Shown here: piece after piece, positions 1 through 64,000 of the stretch
Position numbering within the stretch: the stretch's first letter is position 1
Layout: every line of letters begins with the position of its first letter
Assembly (NCBI RefSeq): GCF_028769735.1
Contig: NC_088169.1
Location: 41,826,729 to 41,890,728 of the forward strand
Direction: 5' to 3'
Length of the DNA stretch: 64,000 nt
DNA from: Zonotrichia leucophrys gambelii
Taxonomy: Eukaryota > Chordata > Aves > Passeriformes > Passerellidae
Notes under the pieces: model-generated
Database searches by the model: none
What the model saw: only the letters and a program-made list of their open reading frames with translations
Told to the model about the DNA's origin: nothing
Made by a program: the position numbers and the translations under genes

Positions 1-3000
1 ATGTTGCTAAAGTCTGCTATGGAATATAAACTTTTTGTTCCTCTGTACGGATCCCTTGTTGTCATTCATACAAATTATATCCGCCCTAAATGTATTTTTC
101 AAATGATGCTTTTAGCATCATGTCCCATTAGGGAGCTAAGGATGTGCTTAGCCTAAACATTTTGCTTTCTGGCTGTCATAGGTCTCAGCTAGAAGTAAAA
201 CTTTAAGCTTCTCTACTGGTTACTATAAGGAACAGAGACCAAAATGCAGATTTGTCTCACCTTGGCATTTGTGGCATTAGACTGTTTTATACCCCCACTG
301 CATTACCGTGTGATTTTTTTTCCCTTGTGGCAAAGACAATGAGAATTACAGTTCCGTGTTTCTTTTGTAAGGTTGCCACACCTTTAGAGAGAAGTATGTT
401 ATCTCAAGTGGTGCCTAATTCACATAGGATGTCACCTATTTCACACAGAAGGGACAACATCACTTTATATCTCTGGACTCCCAGCAGCTTATATATTTCT
501 GAATAATTAAGGGCTGCAGGGATGTATCTCATGTCTGGACTTACCTGAGGGATTGTACAATGAATGGGAACAGGCTTTGGAGCCCACTTGGGGGTCAGTA
601 GGATGCTAGATGCATTTTGATTTCCAAAAGACCTATTTACTCCTATTTAATTGTTTGGATGCTGTCAATCTAATTTATGTGCAGATACGTCCAAGGAAAT
701 AGCCAGGTTTACTGAGTCACTCCTGCTGAATAGAAACTCTGCAGGAGGAAATGGAGAGCACTTACCCAGTTCACCTACACACAAATGCTCCAAAGCAGAA
801 CTTACTAAGGCCATGGCTGTCTTACACTGGGTGGGCCTTCTTCCTTCAAATAATGACCTTCCTATAAGGAAATATCATTCTTACAAAATTACTTAAGGAA
901 AATATTTTTAAAATTTGGCAGGCTAAATGACTCATTCAAAAGGGTCATTATTTAAAGCATAGAACAAAAGATGGCAAAATTACTCTTATTCTTTTTCTGT
1001 GATAATGTAACTCCTGGGAATACAGGTCCTGAAGCAGAAGCTGTATGCCAGTGCTGGACAATTAAAGAATGAAAGTGATTGTCAATCCCCAAAGGAGCTC
1101 AGTTCTAATATATGAAAACAGTGGTTTATCCAATCATCTTGAAACTCTGTATTATAAAGGTTACCAGGTAGTAAAATGACAGAGTTCACGGAGGTTTTTT
1201 TACTCTCCATTTTCCTCTGTTGAGAAGAGCAGGCAGGAAAAGCCATCAGCACAGGTGACATTGTTAGCAACACGGCAGGGTTGTGGAAAACTGATTCTCG
1301 CTGTGAAAGGATAATCATGGTGCTGCCTGCACTTAGGAGGTGAAAAGCTTTTGAACATCCAGAGAGAGAGGGATGATGCTTTTATGCAACCCTTGCAAGG
1401 CTGGTCATCTCCCTTGAAGATGATCTGGAGAAGAAAGGAGCACACACAGTGGCACCAACTTTCTCTGGCAGGAGGGATGATGGTTTTGTTGCTGTGAAGG
1501 GTATTTTGAAAGGTAAGAAATGCATTTATTTACAGAAACAGAATTATAGCTATGATTTCTGATACATCCTAAAGCCATTCTGTGCATAGAGATATCACTT
1601 CATATACACACAAAATTATTCCACCTATTCCTGCCTGCCCCTGGTGACAACTGAGGAGATTTGTAAAGAAGTTTTCTCTCACTTTGGTCTGTTGTCAGGT
1701 GTGATGGATACATTTGGCTTGTTGGACAAAGCAGCCATTCCACATTTAACCATCTGCTGGTTATCTTAGTACCTGGCACAATCATCCTCCCTTCCTGCCC
1801 CCCTTTCATGGTTAACCTCACCTCTCTCTTTTACTATTATGCTCAGTTTTCCATCCTTCTACCTAATTTTCCTTCCTTCTTGCTTTGGCCCCATTTTGGA
1901 TCCACCTTCTCCCCAAGCCGTGGATAATACCTCCCTCCAGCCCTTCTCTCAATCTCTGTGGTTCATGTAGCAGTCCTTACTGCCACAGCACTTGTTCTTA
2001 CACTGACTTTTCTAACTCTGAGGTTGTTTCTCCTCCTTGTGCTATTGTCTGGAACCACCCTCTTCTGAAAACCTCTGCAGCCTTTTTATGACTCTCTGAC
2101 ACAGAGTGTAAAGGTTGAAAGGCCATCAGAGGGAATTTGCAGGCCAGAGATTGAATCAGGAAGCAGGTAGATGCTAACAAAGAAAAAGATTAAAATGTAA
2201 CAAATGCAAATATGGCCACAGGATTTCCAGGAATGCTGTGCTGCTTCAAAGCAAGAGGAAGAAGTGGGTATGTATAGGTTTACATCTGTCCAGTTCAAGT
2301 CATGGCATGGAAGTGCTCCTGAATTTTTCACCAATGCTCAAAGTCTTTTGTATTTTGTGCAAATGTAAGTAGCCCTTTCTCTTATCTCCCACAGAACAGG
2401 CAACTGTCTTAGTGTCTTAGTTTGGTGGTATGTATCTGAAGCTATGATATTCTTCTTTCCTTTTTACACTTACACACCTGCCTGTTCCCTCAGGACTACA
2501 CACACCCTTTGCACTTGGACGTGAAGCCTTCAGCCCATAGGAAACACAATGAGCAGAATACAGAATGCACATCCCTGAGGTAACATAGAATACTGTAAAC
2601 ACATCTGGTTTTTATTCTCTTCTATGTCTTCCATAAACTATTGTTGAATGCAAGATCTTGGTTCTTGCCCTCCAAGTGCACTGTTGCTTCTTCTCAGAGA
2701 TCTAACTAAATGCCACAGCAACCAAGGTAAACATCTTCCCACAACAGAGGAAGTAGAATGTCCCCTCTGTAAGAGTAAGCCTCCCTCTGTGAGAGACAAT
2801 TTTCAACCTTGGTTTATCTGAGGCTGGGAAACAAATAGTCATGGAATGGGAGCACTAAGGAAGACTTCACTGCCTCCTCCCATAACAGCAATATACATTA
2901 CACCTACCTTTTTTCTCTAACATAAACACAGCTGTGAGCATATTAGCTTGAAGCCGCACAAACCGAAACAGATCAAGAGCAAGAATAAACATGACATTTA

Positions 3001-3117
3001 ACCTGTTGCTAGAAGATACCTAGATGCAACAGTGATTAAGGTGTTGTAAGACTCTGCACGCAGGAAAACATATACTTGGTGCCTGTGAGTCAGTATTTAT
3101 AAGCATTTGAGTCACAG
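1..3117. other. Upstream intergenic DNA, no gene recognised
   Basis: This is AT-rich single-copy-looking sequence. The open frames are all under 101 codons, have no family resemblance I recognise, and lack a convincing exon with flanking splice sites. In mammals the gene upstream of and divergent from ABCC4 is CLDN10. I looked for claudin-like coding sequence here and found none. Confidence 0.6.
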
Positions 3118-3480
3118 AAGCTTTGAATCATTTAGGTTGGCAAAGACAATTAAGATCACTGAGTACAGCTATTACCTAAGGCTGCCAAGGCCACCACCAA
3201 ACCATGTCCCCAAGTGCCACGTCTACACGTCTTTTAAATACCTCCAGGCATGATGATTCAACCACTCCCCTGGGCAGCCTCTTCCAGGGTTTGACAACTC
3301 TTTCAGTAAAGAAATTTTTCTTAATATCCAAAATAAACCTCTCCTGGTGCAACATGGGGTCATTTCCTCTTGTCCTATCGCTTGGGAGGAGACTGACCTC
3401 CACCTCACTGCAGCCTTCTGTCAGGTAGTTATGGAGAGCCAGAAGGTCTCCTCTAAGCTTTTTCTTCAGAGAAAACACTT
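3118..3480 (-). mobile_element. CR1 LINE fragment, C-terminal end of ORF2 and 3' end
   Basis: Read on the minus strand, this segment translates into the characteristic C-terminus of the CR1 reverse-transcriptase polyprotein. Visible pieces include [12 protein letters not shown], a [12 protein letters not shown] motif, [19 protein letters not shown] and [12 protein letters not shown]. The non-coding 3' end lies at the low-coordinate side. It is a 5'-truncated dead copy, as nearly all CR1 insertions are. The frame is open for about 100 codons, so it is only moderately decayed. Family assignment is from remembered CR1 consensus features; edges are good to about 20 bp. Confidence 0.85.
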
Positions 3481-5844
3481 CATAGTGTTTGGGCTTAAAT
3501 GTACCATTTTAAAGTAAACCAGATAAAGGAAGATTTTAGCACCAATGATTATATTAGAAATCTTGTAAAACTCTGACTCACAAAATGCATTCCTGGTATC
3601 CAGCCCACCTGTGCTTGAAACACCCCAGAGAAGTGTCAGGCTGCCAAGAAATACTTAAGGAATAAGGGCCACGCCCAGTGGTGTGGGGATAGGATTGAGG
3701 AGGCCAAGGATATGTGGACAAAAAATTGCCTTTTGGGAGTTCTGTGTTGGCAGGTAATTGGTGTTCTGCTGACAGCTGTGCCCAAAAGTGTCAGAGCAAC
3801 TTTCGTTACTTCTCAAACTGTGGGTGCCCCAGGAAAAGTGGAACTCTGAGTGACCCAGCCAAAAGTCAGGCCTTGGACCTACATGTGCTAGACCCTGGTG
3901 AAACAGCCAAGAGCTAAGGAAGTGATAACAGTGTTGACAGACTGTGTTGGTCAGAGCTGAGTGTAACTATGTTTGCAGTCATTTTACATGGTTTGTGTTC
4001 TGATTTGACGGTCTATAGTTGCTGGTAAGCACCTCACGCACATGGTCAGATGTGACTTGACATACATTGAAGATGTCTCTGCTGGCCTTAGACCTTTTCT
4101 TTTAGAACAGAATTGCCTTTTCCTCTTTCCATGTGTCACTAGCTTTCCAGGAAAGTATTGAAAATTGAGTAAACTATCCTCTTCTTTCTCAGCAGAAAAA
4201 GAAATAACTGCAAATTTTTGAAATGATAATTAGAATTTTTTTCCTTTTTTTTTTTTTTTTTTACTTTTATGTCCTTAGCATCTTGATAGAATATCTGGTC
4301 ACTTTCTATGCCTTCTGTTTCCAAAGCTAATGGTGTACACACATACAGACTTGCATTTCACTTTGCCTTGTAAGGTTCCTATTAAAGCTAGAAATCAAGT
4401 GTGTAATGTGTTTCATTTCCTACTGAAATTTATATGATTTTATGATCTCTAAATATTATTCACTTAGCAGTATTCTAGCTTTTTTCCATCTTTATCTAGG
4501 ACACTGGATGACATCAGGCTTTCGCTTAGTCCATTGGTGGCAGCAAATACTCCCAAGGCATCTCAGAAAAGGTGAAAAAACAGTTATCATATCTTTTAGA
4601 TTCATTCATATTTGAAGAAAGTGTATAGACAGGATCTCTACTGACAACATATGCAGTTTCTATTGTGAGGTCAGAAGTCTTGCCTTATAACAAGAGAAGT
4701 TACTTTAATCATGTCCAAAATCCCATCATAGTTGGTAACTCCCAATAGGAAAAAAGCCACTCAATTTAATAGAGAAAATTGCCACTCAATTTAAGTAAGG
4801 TTTTCTGTGACTCTGTGTTACAGAAAGAAAAACGATCTATGTAGTAATTTATGATGTTTTTCTGTGTTGTCTTCTGTCCCCTTGCTATTGCCAAAAACAA
4901 TTTTATTAAACTTCAGTCTGGCAGTGACAAATGAAATACAATCAGGATCCAGATGATCTTGACAGTGATGTTTCACTCTGAAAAGTGACCTACGTGTCTC
5001 TGGAGCTTGTTGCTTACTCATGCCATTGCTAGGAGGGAAAAGAATTCTTCTGTAAAGACACTTTTTTTTTGTTTGACCATCTGTACAATGTCTTTTTTCT
5101 GATTTTAGCATGTAATTAGAGTGGCTTCTAGAAAAAACAGAAATATCTGGGCTGTAATGGTGGAGCTGCTGACTGATTTGCTCTGTGGCTTATAAATTTG
5201 TGAGTGCTCACTGTTTGCCTTTTCCTTCTTAAGAAAAAGGAGAACACCCATGCTTCCACTTCTGACATCTCTCCTTTCTCTTTTGCCTATTCAGGTTAAC
5301 AACAAATAAAAGAGAACATGCAATGGAAAATGCATTTATATAAATAAACATGGAAAATGCAAAAGAATGCTATAATCAAGAAAAGCTTTGAAAGAAGGAC
5401 AAATGTTACTCACTCAAAGAATGTTCTTTGCTGGTAGTTTGTTAGATGTCTTCATAATCACTTTGGAAAATAGAGCTTTCTTATCAAAGCCATTTGAATT
5501 CTATGTATTACAAGTGTTCTGTGTCCCAAATTTTGCTGTATAAAATCAAGACAAAACTTAGGCCTAAGATCCTCATTCATATAGCAAGATCACAGTATCA
5601 CTGGAATCAGACCTACATGAACTGAAATGAACCATTCACCTCCAGGCTGAGATGAGGTTTTAAAAAGGAGTTTTTCCCTCCATTTTCTGGACATCATGGT
5701 AACACCCTAGCAATCTTGCCCAGTCAAGTGAGTCCACAGACACTGGCTTTCACAGGAAGCACAGAAGTCAGAAGGTCAGCCAATCCACTCCCTACCTCAG
5801 ACCAGGTTGCCTATGCTGAGCAAACATCATGACAGAGGTTACAG
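3481..5844. other. Intergenic DNA with simple repeats
   Basis: I recognise no gene. It contains an 18-base T run at 4245-4262 and a short direct duplication in which gccactcaatttaa occurs at 4756-4769 and again at 4781-4794 (25-bp period). Open frames are short and not recognisable. Confidence 0.55.
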
Positions 5845-5940
5845 AACCATTGAATCATAGAATATCTCAAGCTGGAAGGAACCCACAAGATTACTGAGTA
5901 CAACTCCTTGCTCCTTGCAGGAGCAATCTCATTTTTAAAA
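5845..5940 (-). mobile_element. CR1 LINE 3'-end remnant
   Basis: The sequence begins with aatcatagaatatctc and continues with a ctggaaggaacccacaag block and a caactcc block. This is the reverse complement of the usual avian CR1 3' end, whose sense strand ends in ATTCTATGATT. Only about 100 bp is recognisable, so it is a heavily truncated copy. Confidence 0.75.
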
Positions 5941-8900
5941 GTCAGGGATTCATTTCCCTAGGCCATCAGTCACAGTCTGCACAATAATTGCAGTAGGTTG
6001 GGTTTTGTTTGCTGGCTCACCTTTGCCCTGGAACTACTTGAATTTAATTTTTTTGTTACTGTAATTCACTGTTGCTTGGGGATTATCCCTGGCTGTGTGC
6101 TTTAGAATTAAGCTAAAAAACCGAGAGATCAGGATAGGAAGGAGGGAAATAAAGGGCAAGATTTGCTGTAACATATAATTTTATAAAGAATATAAAGAAA
6201 GACTTTGGTCTTCAGAAACTGTATTATCAATATTATAAATGTGGTTCAAAAATAGAAGACTTGAAAATGTAATTAATAGAAGCAGGAAGATTAATGTCTG
6301 TTACCTGGTGAGAGTGGAACGGTGAAATGAGCTCTTAGCTGCTAATGGAGAAGAGAGGGTTATGTAGCTCAGGACAGAAATATTGTAAATATGCAAGTCT
6401 GTGTTTTCACTAATAGCACAGGGAGGTGCTGCTGAAGGCCTGCTGCAACCTCATCCAAATCATCCTACAAAAATATCAGTCTCTAAGTGCAGGAAGTGCA
6501 AGAGATGAAACTGTTAGGGGCAACTGAACAGCTGGTAGGTGAGTCAAGTCCAACTTAAGTAAAACCTTTTCTGATACTTTTCTACTGCATCAAATATTCA
6601 ATTTTAAAGAAAGTAACTGGTTTGAATCTTAGCAGATAATCAATAGAAACTATTTGCTCTAGAGAAATGATTTTAACTCAGTTTTGTGTAAGGCAAATAA
6701 GTGTATCTGTGACTACAGTCATCTATAAGGCATCAGAGACATCACCATGGGATTGGCAGGTAAGGACCATTAAAGGAAGCTGAAATCTTCTGGAGTGGTA
6801 ACTTGTGGCTGCATGGAATATCCTACCATGTCTAAAATGTAAGTGGGCACCTATGTGTAGGGACCTGATTTGCAACATAATTTAAGGAGAATTAATTAGC
6901 ACAATCAGCACAAATAAGAAACTATGGCATGTAGAAGATTGATATGGGGATGTAGAAGAAGATATAGGGAAAATAGAAATGGCTAGTGGGGTAACAAGAA
7001 GAAACAGGAAAGGCATCCAAGAAAGACTGCTGACATTACATGCTGATGATCAGGCTGAAATAGCAGAATTGCAGCCTTGTTCTGCAGCACTGCCATTTCC
7101 ACTCTGCAGCTGGAGGAGAACAGGCCAATGTCTGTACTGCAGGAGCACAAGCACCATTCCCCAGTGGATACATCAGCCAGATGATGACTCAGGCCACTGG
7201 GTAGTGACAAGCTGGGCTGCAAGCCAGTGGGACAGGCTGCTCGCCTGCCAGCAGCGTGGTGGGACACAACACTGCCTGTTTGGGCTGTCAGGCAGGCATA
7301 TGGTCTGCCCTGGTGCCTGGCTTCAGTCAAAAACATTAAACTCAAACAATGCACCGCTGCAAAACCCTCTCATTCTGCTATCATAGCTTGCCTTTGGAAC
7401 ACTAATCCCTCCAACATCTTTCAAACAGCTTTGAATTTGATTCTGTCCCTAATACTGACTCAGAAATACCATGTAGTGCTCAGCAAATCTTTTATACAGA
7501 CTTCAAACACACTCATCCACAACTTCTTGGTTTTCTAGGTGCTCATCTCAGGGCCCTGGGGTATGATAAGGAAAAACTCTTCAGTCCTGAAATCAATGGC
7601 TGCTTGCTTGAAAGGGAAAAGTTATAGTGCTACATCCTCCAAAAGACAAAGCTTTAGGCTCCTTTTGCATAACAGGCATGAGTGCCTACATTCCACCTCA
7701 AGATCCACGTTTTATTTGCCATCTGGATTACAGTGGAAACTGCCTATAATCTTCTAAGGGTTTTGAGAGAAGTGGATGTCTATGAACTCCCTAATGATAA
7801 GTGCCCTAAAAATGTCGATGGAGATACTTACTAGTCTGACTGTATTCAAAGTGAAAAGAGAGTAAAGAAGGCATAAGACCACACATGATAAAATGCTTAC
7901 TTAGTGACTACTGTTTTTCTTGGGCACTGAAAAAATAGTGAATCTCACGTGTTTGCACATTTATGACATCCCCTGTGACCTGAATTTACTTCCCCAAAAC
8001 AATGTATATGCATAACAAGTTTAACTAAGTTGTCACTGCCTTAATTTGGCTATTGCTCTATTTGAATAGTTGGCTTTGCTAGATCATTATCCATATGACT
8101 ATGATAATTTAGATTTAGTAAGTCACACTTTGATTAGTTTGTTACATATCTTGTTCTTTCCACGTGAAAATAGTGTTGCCATAGCAAAATGTTCAATGCA
8201 TAAATTGGTAGTTGCTTTTCCTGACTCCTAAAATGGAAAGAGGATCATTAAATTCATTACTGTGCTCTTTTCCCTTCCCTTTCCTCTCCATGGGCAGTCT
8301 TAGGTTTTTGTGAGCACTTCTCTGCCCAATTGTTTCACACTTTTTTATTACTGCATTAGCTTCTAATTGCACACTCAGCAGATAGAATTACAGGTTAATC
8401 TGGCTTCCAGGATTTATTTTATTAAATGTTATTTTCCCTTTCCATTTTAGTTTTTTCTTCTCCAAAACTTTCTGCAAGTGTTTTGTTTTGGATTTAGGAG
8501 CAAACACTAATATGTATTTCAAAATTAAGTGGTGTCAGCATTCATCAATTATAATGATGGCAACTAAAAAATTTATTTCTTGAGTATTGCTTTTTGTCCT
8601 TTTCCCATCATCACAATAATACTGAAAAAGTTATTTTAATATTTTGCTTTAATACTTTTACCTGCATTCTGAAAATTAATTACTTGTTCATGAATAATCT
8701 ACTACTTCCTTCCCCGAACTAAGAAATGTTTGGGAATCTTTCATTGCACAACTACTTCACAAAGCTGAAGTCAGCCTTAAGATTTATATTTTCCTTTCTC
8801 CCTCTCCCTGACCCAATCTTTATCGACTTTTTGGGGCTTGCACTATGCTTTCATACCTTTTAATTCACTCATCAGTATCTAGTTAGACAAATTTGTCTCA

Positions 8901-9499
8901 CAGAAATCTAAACCTGTCAAATTTTGCTAATGGGCAGAGCTTTTCTTCACAAATTTTGGGAGGTTCTTCAAATTTATTATTCAGATTCTGGAATATATAG
9001 GGACTATTTTGTTAAAGTCTGCCCTTTCAAACCACTGCATCATTTCCACAGGTTTTTTCCCCTTGTTTTTATCTGGGAGGATCTAGAGAAAGCTGTTGAC
9101 AGGTGTACTACTTACTGTTCATTAAATTCTGTGGCACACCATCTATGCATGAGCAGCACAGGCTGTTTCCAGCCCCATCAGCACCCAGTGACAGCAAGTT
9201 CAAGCTGGATTTGTCTGACATACGGTTATGACATTCCTTCAAGCATGGACTGATGCTATTTATTCAATAATGTAGTGTAGCCCCAACCCTCTTTCACCTC
9301 AACAACATGTTAACTCTGATGTGTATAATTGAAGTCAGATGCCACCCCTGTCAATAGTTTCACTGTCAATACGTTTAAGCAGGAAGAGATAGGGCTGGTT
9401 GCTCCTGGGGACATGAAATGAATACACAGAACATAAGAATGGTGTTTGTTTTGTGGCTGGCTCACAGTGGGAAGGAGTCTAGGAGATCAGGGTTGTGAT
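5941..9499. other. Intergenic DNA, no gene supported
   Basis: AT-rich sequence without recognisable exons. A plus-strand frame at 6979-7386 (135 codons) overlaps a minus-strand frame at 6983-7354 (123 codons) in a locally GC-richer patch. Neither product resembles a family I know, and both could be chance. A 109-codon frame at 8924-9253 is likewise unrecognised. Confidence 0.5.
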
Positions 9500-9637
9500 T
9501 AGTTGCTCAAAATCTAGTTGGAAGTCAGTAACTAGTGGTGTACATCAGGTGTTAACATTAGGTCCAAAATTATCTGACACCTTCATAAATGATCTGTAGG
9601 AAACAGAGGACTGACTGCTTCAGCAAGTTTACTGATG
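9500..9637 (+). mobile_element. CR1 LINE, upstream part of an interrupted copy (reverse transcriptase core)
   Basis: Translated on the plus strand, the segment includes DTFINDL (from gacaccttcataaatgatctg, 9576-9596) and then SKFTDD close to 9637. These correspond to the FINDL block and the FADD catalytic motif of CR1 reverse transcriptases. The intervening frame has stops, so the copy is dead. CR1 homology breaks off just after the FADD equivalent, where a second CR1 in the opposite orientation begins, and resumes at about 9773. Confidence 0.75.
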
Positions 9638-9772
9638 ATCACAGAATCACAGATCCATAAAACTGGAAAAGACCTCCAAGTCCAACCTATGGCCTTACAC
9701 TACTTTGTCAACCAGGAGTGGCATCAAGTGCCACATCCAGTCTTTCCTTAAAGACCACCAGGGACGGTGACA
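9638..9772 (-). mobile_element. Short CR1 3' end inserted in an older CR1 copy
   Basis: The segment starts with atcacagaatcacagatcc, continues through a ctggaaaagacctccaagtccaacc block, and ends with gaccaccagggacggtgac. That is the reverse complement of a CR1 3' end. It sits exactly where the surrounding plus-strand CR1 loses continuity. The host element's expected sequence after the FADD motif (gacaccaaactgg-like) is recognisable immediately after this insert as acacaactggaagg. Confidence 0.8.
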
Positions 9773-10620
9773 CACAACTGGAAGGTGTGGTTGATCAGTG
9801 ACTGATAACACTCCACAGACTTGTACTGCCATCCAGAGGGACCTCAACAGGCTGGAGAAACGGGCTTGACAGGAGAGTCATGAAGTTCGAAAAGGGGAAG
9901 AACAAAGTCCTGCACCCAGGGAGAAACAATCCCAGGCATCAGTATGGGCTGGGGACCACCCCAGCTTGGGGGTCCCCAGGTGGACACCAAGTTGAACATA
10001 AGCCAGCAATGTGTCCTTGTGGCAAAGAAGACTAATGACATGCTAGGTTGCATTAGAATGAGTATTTACCAGCAGGTTTAGGGAGGCGATCTTTCCTCTC
10101 TACTCAGAAGTGAGGCCACTCCTGGAGTCCTGCATTTCATTCTGGGCCCCCGAGTCCAAGAGGAACATGGACATACTGGAGAGATTGCAGTGAAAAGTCA
10201 CAAGCATGATGAAGGAACTCTAGTTGCCATTCCTGTGAGGAAAGGCTGAGAGAGCTGCTCAGGCTGAGAGGGACTGGAGAAGACCAGGCTGTTCAGCCTG
10301 GAGAAGAGAAGGCTCAGAGGGCTCTCATTAGTGTGTACACTGATGAAAAGAGGACAGAGCCAGGTTCTGCTCTGTAGTGTGCAGCGACAGGACCAGAAGC
10401 AATGGGCACAGGCTGAAACACAGCAACTTCCACCTGAATGCCAGGAAACACTTCTTCATTGTGGGGGTGACTGAGCACTAGCACAGGTTGCCCAGAGAGG
10501 CTGTGGAGTCTCCATCCTTGGAGATACTCTGAGGCAGCCTGGCATGGCACTTAAGCAGCAGGGGTTGGACCAGCTGACCTCCAGAGGTCTCTTGCAACCT
10601 CTGCCATCCTGGATTTTAGA
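9773..10620 (+). mobile_element. CR1 LINE, downstream part of the interrupted copy, to the 3' end
   Basis: This continues the host CR1 after the insert. Blocks typical of the 3' half appear in the expected order: ccatccagagggacctcaac (9832), a cttgtggcaaagaagactaatg block (about 10016), aggaaaggctgagagagctg, a gttcagcctggagaagagaag block (about 10290), ggttgcccagagaggctgtgg and a gacctccagaggtctcttgcaacc block. Stops and small indels show an old inactive copy. It ends about 800 bp upstream of the ABCC4 start codon, which sets a practical upstream limit for a unique proximal promoter. Confidence 0.85.
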
Positions 10621-10989
10621 GACAGCAGCGAAATAACAGTATGGCAGAGAATCATTCTGCCATAGAGATTAATAGTTCTTTGATTATTTCAGGTACATGT
10701 GCCATATTTTCTGTTTTCCTTGCAGTTTTCACCACTCCTTCTCATCAGGGTCCCTTTGGCAGGCCATGACTGGAGAGGAGTTTGCTGATCACTTGCTGAA
10801 CCTTTGAGAACTGCCAATTTCAGCGATGCACCACGTCCTGAGATTAATTAGCTCCTTTATAATGTATCGCCAACCTCTCCTAAACTTTGTTTGCTTGGTT
10901 TTCGATTTCTAATAGAAGAATATGCAACATCCAGGAAGGAGCGCTGACAGCGTTTCTGACGGCGTTTGGTCCCGCTAAGCCTGACTTGG
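10621..10989. promoter_or_regulatory. Unique sequence between CR1 and the CpG island, possible distal promoter
   Basis: AT-rich non-repeat DNA separating the last CR1 copy from the CpG island. A tttataatg at about 10856 looks TATA-like. CpG-island promoters commonly lack a functional TATA box, and nothing else supports a start site there. I cannot name bound factors. Confidence 0.3.
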
Positions 10990-11244
10990 CCCTAACTCGC
11001 GGCGCATTTCTCTGTCCAAAAAAGCCGGGTGGGCACCTCGCTTTGCGCTGCGTGCACCGAGGAGATGCTTTCCATCAGCACGGGGCACACACAGGCGCCA
11101 AACCGGGGCGAGCGGAGCAGAGCCCCCCGGCGGAGGCTCGGTCCGCACGGAGCCAGCCCCAGCGATCGGCTCCCGGCGCTGCCCGGCACCTCTCGGGCTC
11201 CGCGGGGAGGCCGGGCCGGCAGGAGGCGTCTTGCGGCGGCCGGC

Positions 11245-11283
11245 AGGAGGAGGAGGAGGAGGAGGAAGAGGAGGAGGAGGAGG
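11245..11283 (+). repeat. (AGG)n purine microsatellite in the 5' leader or promoter
   Basis: About 13 near-perfect AGG triplets with one AAG interruption (ggaagagg). The tract lies roughly 130 bp before the start codon, in the CpG island. It is all-purine on the + strand, so it could form G-quadruplex or triplex structures and vary in length. Both are inferences from composition. In the frame of the ABCC4 start codon it reads as arginines with one lysine. Confidence 0.9.
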
Positions 11284-11409
11284 GCCGAGGCGGGGGTGCC
11301 GGCTCTCCCGGAAACAGCGCCGGCCGGCGGCGGAGCGGCGGTGCCTGCCAGCCGCGGGAGTCGCTCGTGGTCCTGCGCCCTCGCCGCACGCCGGGCGGGT
11401 CGGGGCGGC

Positions 11410-63676
<52,267 letters not shown>

Positions 63677-64000
63677 GTAAGTTTATTGTAAAAAAAAAAA
63701 AAAACCCTCAATATTTAATGTATCTCCTTGATTGAACAAATTGTACCATTTCTGGACAATTACAATTTGATGGTATTTTTGCACTTCTGTTGGGTTCTTT
63801 TGCTTCTTTTACTTAGACTTTCTAAATCTAAATTTTTATTTAAACACCTCAAATTTTACAGTGTAGTCCTTTTCAATTTCAAACTCAGATTGCTTATTGA
63901 CGGTTCACCTTACTGTGTTTAAGTGCAGGTTACAGAACAATGAATTAGCTCTAGCTTTGGTGTTGTACATGGACCTGTATTTGCACTGCTGTTCTGATGC
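63677..64000 (+). other. ABCC4: ABCC4 intron 19, 5' part
   Basis: Begins gtaagt and includes a run of about 14 A residues near 63691. No further exon is visible before the window ends. Confidence 0.85.

Noticed and set aside
1..10989. CLDN10 or another divergent gene upstream of ABCC4
   Set aside because: Synteny predicts CLDN10 upstream, but no claudin-like coding block or splice-bounded exon was found on either strand. It probably lies beyond the left edge.

Overview
The window is vertebrate nuclear DNA, most likely from a bird. It contains the 5' half of one large multi-exon gene on the + strand. Reading the splice junctions by eye gives 19 coding exons whose joined translation is an ABCC4 (MRP4) ATP-binding-cassette exporter. 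The gene starts in a CpG island at about 11.0-12.2 kb and runs off the right edge after exon 19, in the middle of the second membrane domain. The avian assignment is an inference. It rests on several CR1 LINE fragments, two of them with ATTCTGTG-type 3' tails, and on introns much shorter than those of the mammalian gene. Crocodilians and turtles also carry CR1, so they are not excluded.

Layout: 1-10.99 kb is upstream DNA with no exon I can support. It holds CR1 pieces at 3118-3480 and 5845-5940, and a nested pair at 9500-10620 in which a short minus-strand CR1 interrupts an older plus-strand CR1 copy. At 10.99-12.17 kb lies a GC- and CpG-rich promoter, 5' leader and exon 1, including a purine (AGG)n tract. 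From 12.2 to 64 kb are the introns and exons 2-19, with intronic CR1 copies in intron 1 (21.5-22.05 kb, sense), intron 5 (32.50-32.63 kb, antisense) and intron 8 (40.29-40.76 kb, sense).

Protein logic: exons 1-9 encode the cytoplasmic N-terminus and TMD1. Exons 10-14 encode NBD1: Walker A is split by intron 10, the LSGGQ signature is in exon 12, Walker B is in exon 13 and the H-loop is in exon 14. Exon 15 is the linker. Exons 16-19 begin TMD2, including an extracellular loop with two N-glycosylation sequons. About 827 codons are present, counted from the Met at 11422 that aligns with the mammalian start. The reading frame is intact across all 18 complete introns and I see no stop or frameshift.

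The most notable points are a GC-AG intron (intron 12) with a competing upstream GT donor, a 5' leader that stays open in frame for 115 codons and would encode an arginine tract through the AGG repeat, two strong intronic inverted repeats, and the nested CR1 insertion. I see no viral element, CRISPR array, operon or novel multi-gene system. This is an ordinary host transporter locus.
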